This document shows positions 62,661 through 64,000 of a DNA stretch of 64,000 nucleotides, in pieces. A program made the translations under genes and the position numbers. Source of the stretch: Phoronis australis (Eukaryota > Phoronida > Phoronidae); the NCBI GenBank assembly GCA_002633005.1, contig NMRA01000100.1, forward strand, positions 825,822 to 889,821, read 5' to 3'. The notes under the pieces were generated by a model. That model was not told the DNA's origin. It did no database searches and worked only from the letters and a program-made list of their open reading frames with translations. Every line of letters begins with the position of its first letter. Within the stretch, counting starts at the first letter, position 1.

Positions 62661-62853
62661 ATGCAGAAGCGTCGTCAGGGTTTCATTCCATATATCTTCC
62701 ATCGTCCTTACGCTGATCCGACGACTCTTAGACAGTCTTTGTTTTCATGCGTTTTTGAAAAATGTCACAAAATGTTTTGCATGGATTTAAAAGCCCATTT
62801 CGGCTGTGTAAATGCCATCGAGTTTTCTCGAATGGGCAACGTGATGACATCAG
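62661..62853 (+). CDS. DCAF5: DCAF5 exon 1: N-terminus and start of first WD repeat
   Basis: Coding exon of DDB1- and CUL4-associated factor 5, a WD40 substrate receptor for CUL4-DDB1 E3 ubiquitin ligases. I use the ATG at 62661 (A at -3). An in-frame extension upstream to 62637 starts with TTG, not ATG. The exon encodes 64 residues plus one base: a basic N-terminus, then DLKAHFGCVNAIEFS, the hallmark first WD repeat of DCAF5, ending at MTSG where a G/GTATAC donor splits a Gly codon. The open frame continues past the donor for about 140 codons, but that part resembles nothing and removing it restores the family sequence, so it is intron. The gene is divergent from CSKMT across a very short shared promoter. 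Confidence 0.85.
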
Positions 62854-63508
62854 GTATACCTTTAGACAATACTGGTCGTCCTTTGCTGGCCCCAGCGTAT
62901 ACGATGGTCCATTCTAGTACATTTTCTATAACAGAAGTTCCCAGTAAATTATTGCTAATTAATCCAAGTGCTTATTGGCTTAATAAGTACCTTTTGAATT
63001 CAGAGGGACCGGTTTTGGAGGCCGTCATTGCCTTTAAACTCTTTCTATTCGACCAAGTGCTCTTGCAATCGCAATTTCATTATCACAGGCTCCTTCATTT
63101 AGTAATTACATCATTTCAACCAAGAGTTGTGGGATATAATGAAGACTGTAGATGCATTGTAAATAAGCACCAGTTATGTCATGTAACACAACTAGTCCTT
63201 ATTCTGTGCTGGTTAACCAATTTCACCACTGGGAACTTCATAGTTTTTTCTGCTCAGTTTGGTCTGGTGTAACGTCATCTCCATAAGTTAGTGCATGTTG
63301 CTTCTCAACTGTTACAAAGGTTGTGTGGAAGTTCACCTAACGAAGCAAGATAATTGACTCAACTCAACAAGAAATGAGAGATTTTGGTTTACCACGTGAC
63401 ATCGGAGAATTCTTGTGACATACGTTACGAATATATTGTGAACCTGTTTTCATGCGTTTCCCACCAACAAATAAACTCACAAGTTTGAAACATTGGCTGT
63501 ATTTTCAG
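62854..63508 (+). other. DCAF5 intron 1
   Basis: 655-bp GT-AG intron. The reading frame from exon 1 happens to stay open for about 420 bases into it, which would mislead a single-exon gene call. No other feature seen. Confidence 0.8.
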
Positions 63509-63652
63509 GTGGTGATGACAAAAGAGTACTTGTGTGGAATGTGGAAAAGCTTCTTTCTAACATAGGCCAGCCTGAGTCGATGAAGGGAGAACACCATAGT
63601 AACATATTCTGTCTGGGGTTTGACAATCATGGCAAAAAACTGTACTCCGGAG
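63509..63652 (+). CDS. DCAF5: DCAF5 exon 2: WD repeats 1-2
   Basis: 144-bp exon between ATTTTCAG and the donor G/GTTTGT, phase 1 in and phase 1 out. With the carried G it reads GGDDKRVLVWN, the end of WD repeat 1 with its GDD and VW signatures, then a short variable linker, KGEHHSNIFCLGF and KKLYSGG, the body of repeat 2. The GEHHSNIFCL run is a strong DCAF5 family match recalled from the human protein. Its small size explains why no single long frame marks it. The donor GTTTGT is weak, but both flanking exons match the family across the junction. Confidence 0.88.
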
Positions 63653-63849
63653 GTTTGTGAGTTTTCAAAGTGTATGTTTGTCATTTTGTTGATTAAAAGT
63701 TATTACGTACTCTGTTAAATCCAAATTCTTAAAAAGTACATGGACGTTGTCTTAATTATAATAATGCCAGTTTTCATTGGTAATACTTGAGAGGTGTTGA
63801 TGTTCAAGCAATAGCTGAAATGGTATGATCATTTATAATTGTTTTTCAG
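63653..63849 (+). other. DCAF5 intron 2
   Basis: 197-bp GT-AG intron, phase 1. No other feature seen. Confidence 0.8.
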
Positions 63850-63886
63850 GAAATGATGAACAAGTTATCTCCCATGACATAGCCAC
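63850..63886 (+). CDS. DCAF5: DCAF5 exon 3: end of WD repeat 2
   Basis: 37-bp micro-sized exon between GTTTTTCAG and GTAAGT. Joined to exon 2 it reads GGNDEQVISHDIA, closing WD repeat 2 exactly as in DCAF5, and ends with two bases of the next codon. The gene continues beyond the right edge of the window; the remaining WD repeats and the long C-terminal tail are not present here. Confidence 0.85.
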
Positions 63887-64000
63887 GTAAGTAACAGATT
63901 ACATATTAAACAAACCCATGGCTTCTGTCAAAGTCATTTAGGCCATTTATCATTATAAAATTGATCTTGCCTTGTTTGTTAGTCAGATTAGAAGTGATTT

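Larger units (their letters stand above)
62560..62661. promoter_or_regulatory. Shared CSKMT/DCAF5 bidirectional promoter and overlapping 5' leaders
   Basis: The two divergent start codons (62621 minus, 62661 plus) are separated by only 39 bases, so each gene's 5' leader must enter or overlap the other's territory. Visible motifs: CCGCCAT at 62615-62621 (reverse ATGGCGG, a YY1-type site coinciding with the CSKMT ATG), an adjacent TTTCCG (ETS-like GGAA core on the minus strand) and AGCGCCCTCTG at 62587-62597, matching the core of the CTCF consensus. No TATA box is placed sensibly. Motif calls are by eye. Confidence 0.6.

Noticed and set aside
62854-63272. Continuation of the DCAF5 exon 1 frame for about 140 codons
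   Set aside because: Past the GTATAC donor it no longer resembles DCAF5, and the family sequence resumes exactly at 63509, so it is intron.

Overview
This window is eukaryotic, almost certainly from an invertebrate animal. It is AT-rich, its genes are split by GT-AG introns (one about 31 kb long), and there is no sign of operons. tRNA-derived SINE-like sequences, inverted-repeat (MITE/foldback) elements and minisatellites are scattered through it. The three genes I can support are all animal families. The exact phylum cannot be fixed from the sequence; a marine deuterostome or lophotrochozoan with a medium-to-large genome would fit.

Layout. (1) From 42,872 leftward on the minus strand runs the 5' part of a large gene that I read as a KIF26/VAB-8-type unconventional kinesin. 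Four coding exons are visible (42,739-42,864; 41,632-42,105; 10,677-10,912; 4,415-4,532) and their reading phases fit together. They encode an acidic N-terminus, a Gly/Arg/Pro repeat and two CxxC modules. No motor-domain exon is recognised, so it should lie left of the window. Introns 2 (30.7 kb) and 3 (6.1 kb) fill most of the left two thirds and hold repeats, a 443-base assembly gap and a CpG-rich promoter-like patch near 24.5-24.9 kb. (2) From about 43 to 60 kb is a gene-poor interval made largely of mobile-element debris: a tRNA-headed SINE, a 43/44-bp minisatellite, two adjacent foldback elements, a 244-bp TIR element with a 5-bp target duplication, two short GC-rich hAT-like elements and a 36-bp-arm hairpin. 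(3) From 60.3 to 62.6 kb, minus strand, is a complete two-exon citrate synthase lysine methyltransferase (CSKMT/METTL12-like), with a small first exon that encodes a mitochondrial-type presequence. (4) From 62.66 kb to the right edge, plus strand, are the first three exons of DCAF5, a WD40 substrate receptor of CUL4-DDB1 ubiquitin ligases.

CSKMT and DCAF5 are head to head, with start codons only about 40 bp apart, so they must share a bidirectional promoter and their 5' leaders probably overlap. The three genes have no obvious common pathway (cytoskeletal/signalling kinesin, mitochondrial protein methylation, ubiquitin ligase). Apart from the shared promoter the linkage looks incidental. The most unusual non-genic signal is a family of TTAA/TIR-bounded elements that carry a tRNA-like segment near one end (20.2, 26.9 and 50.7 kb). 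I found no wholly new gene system.
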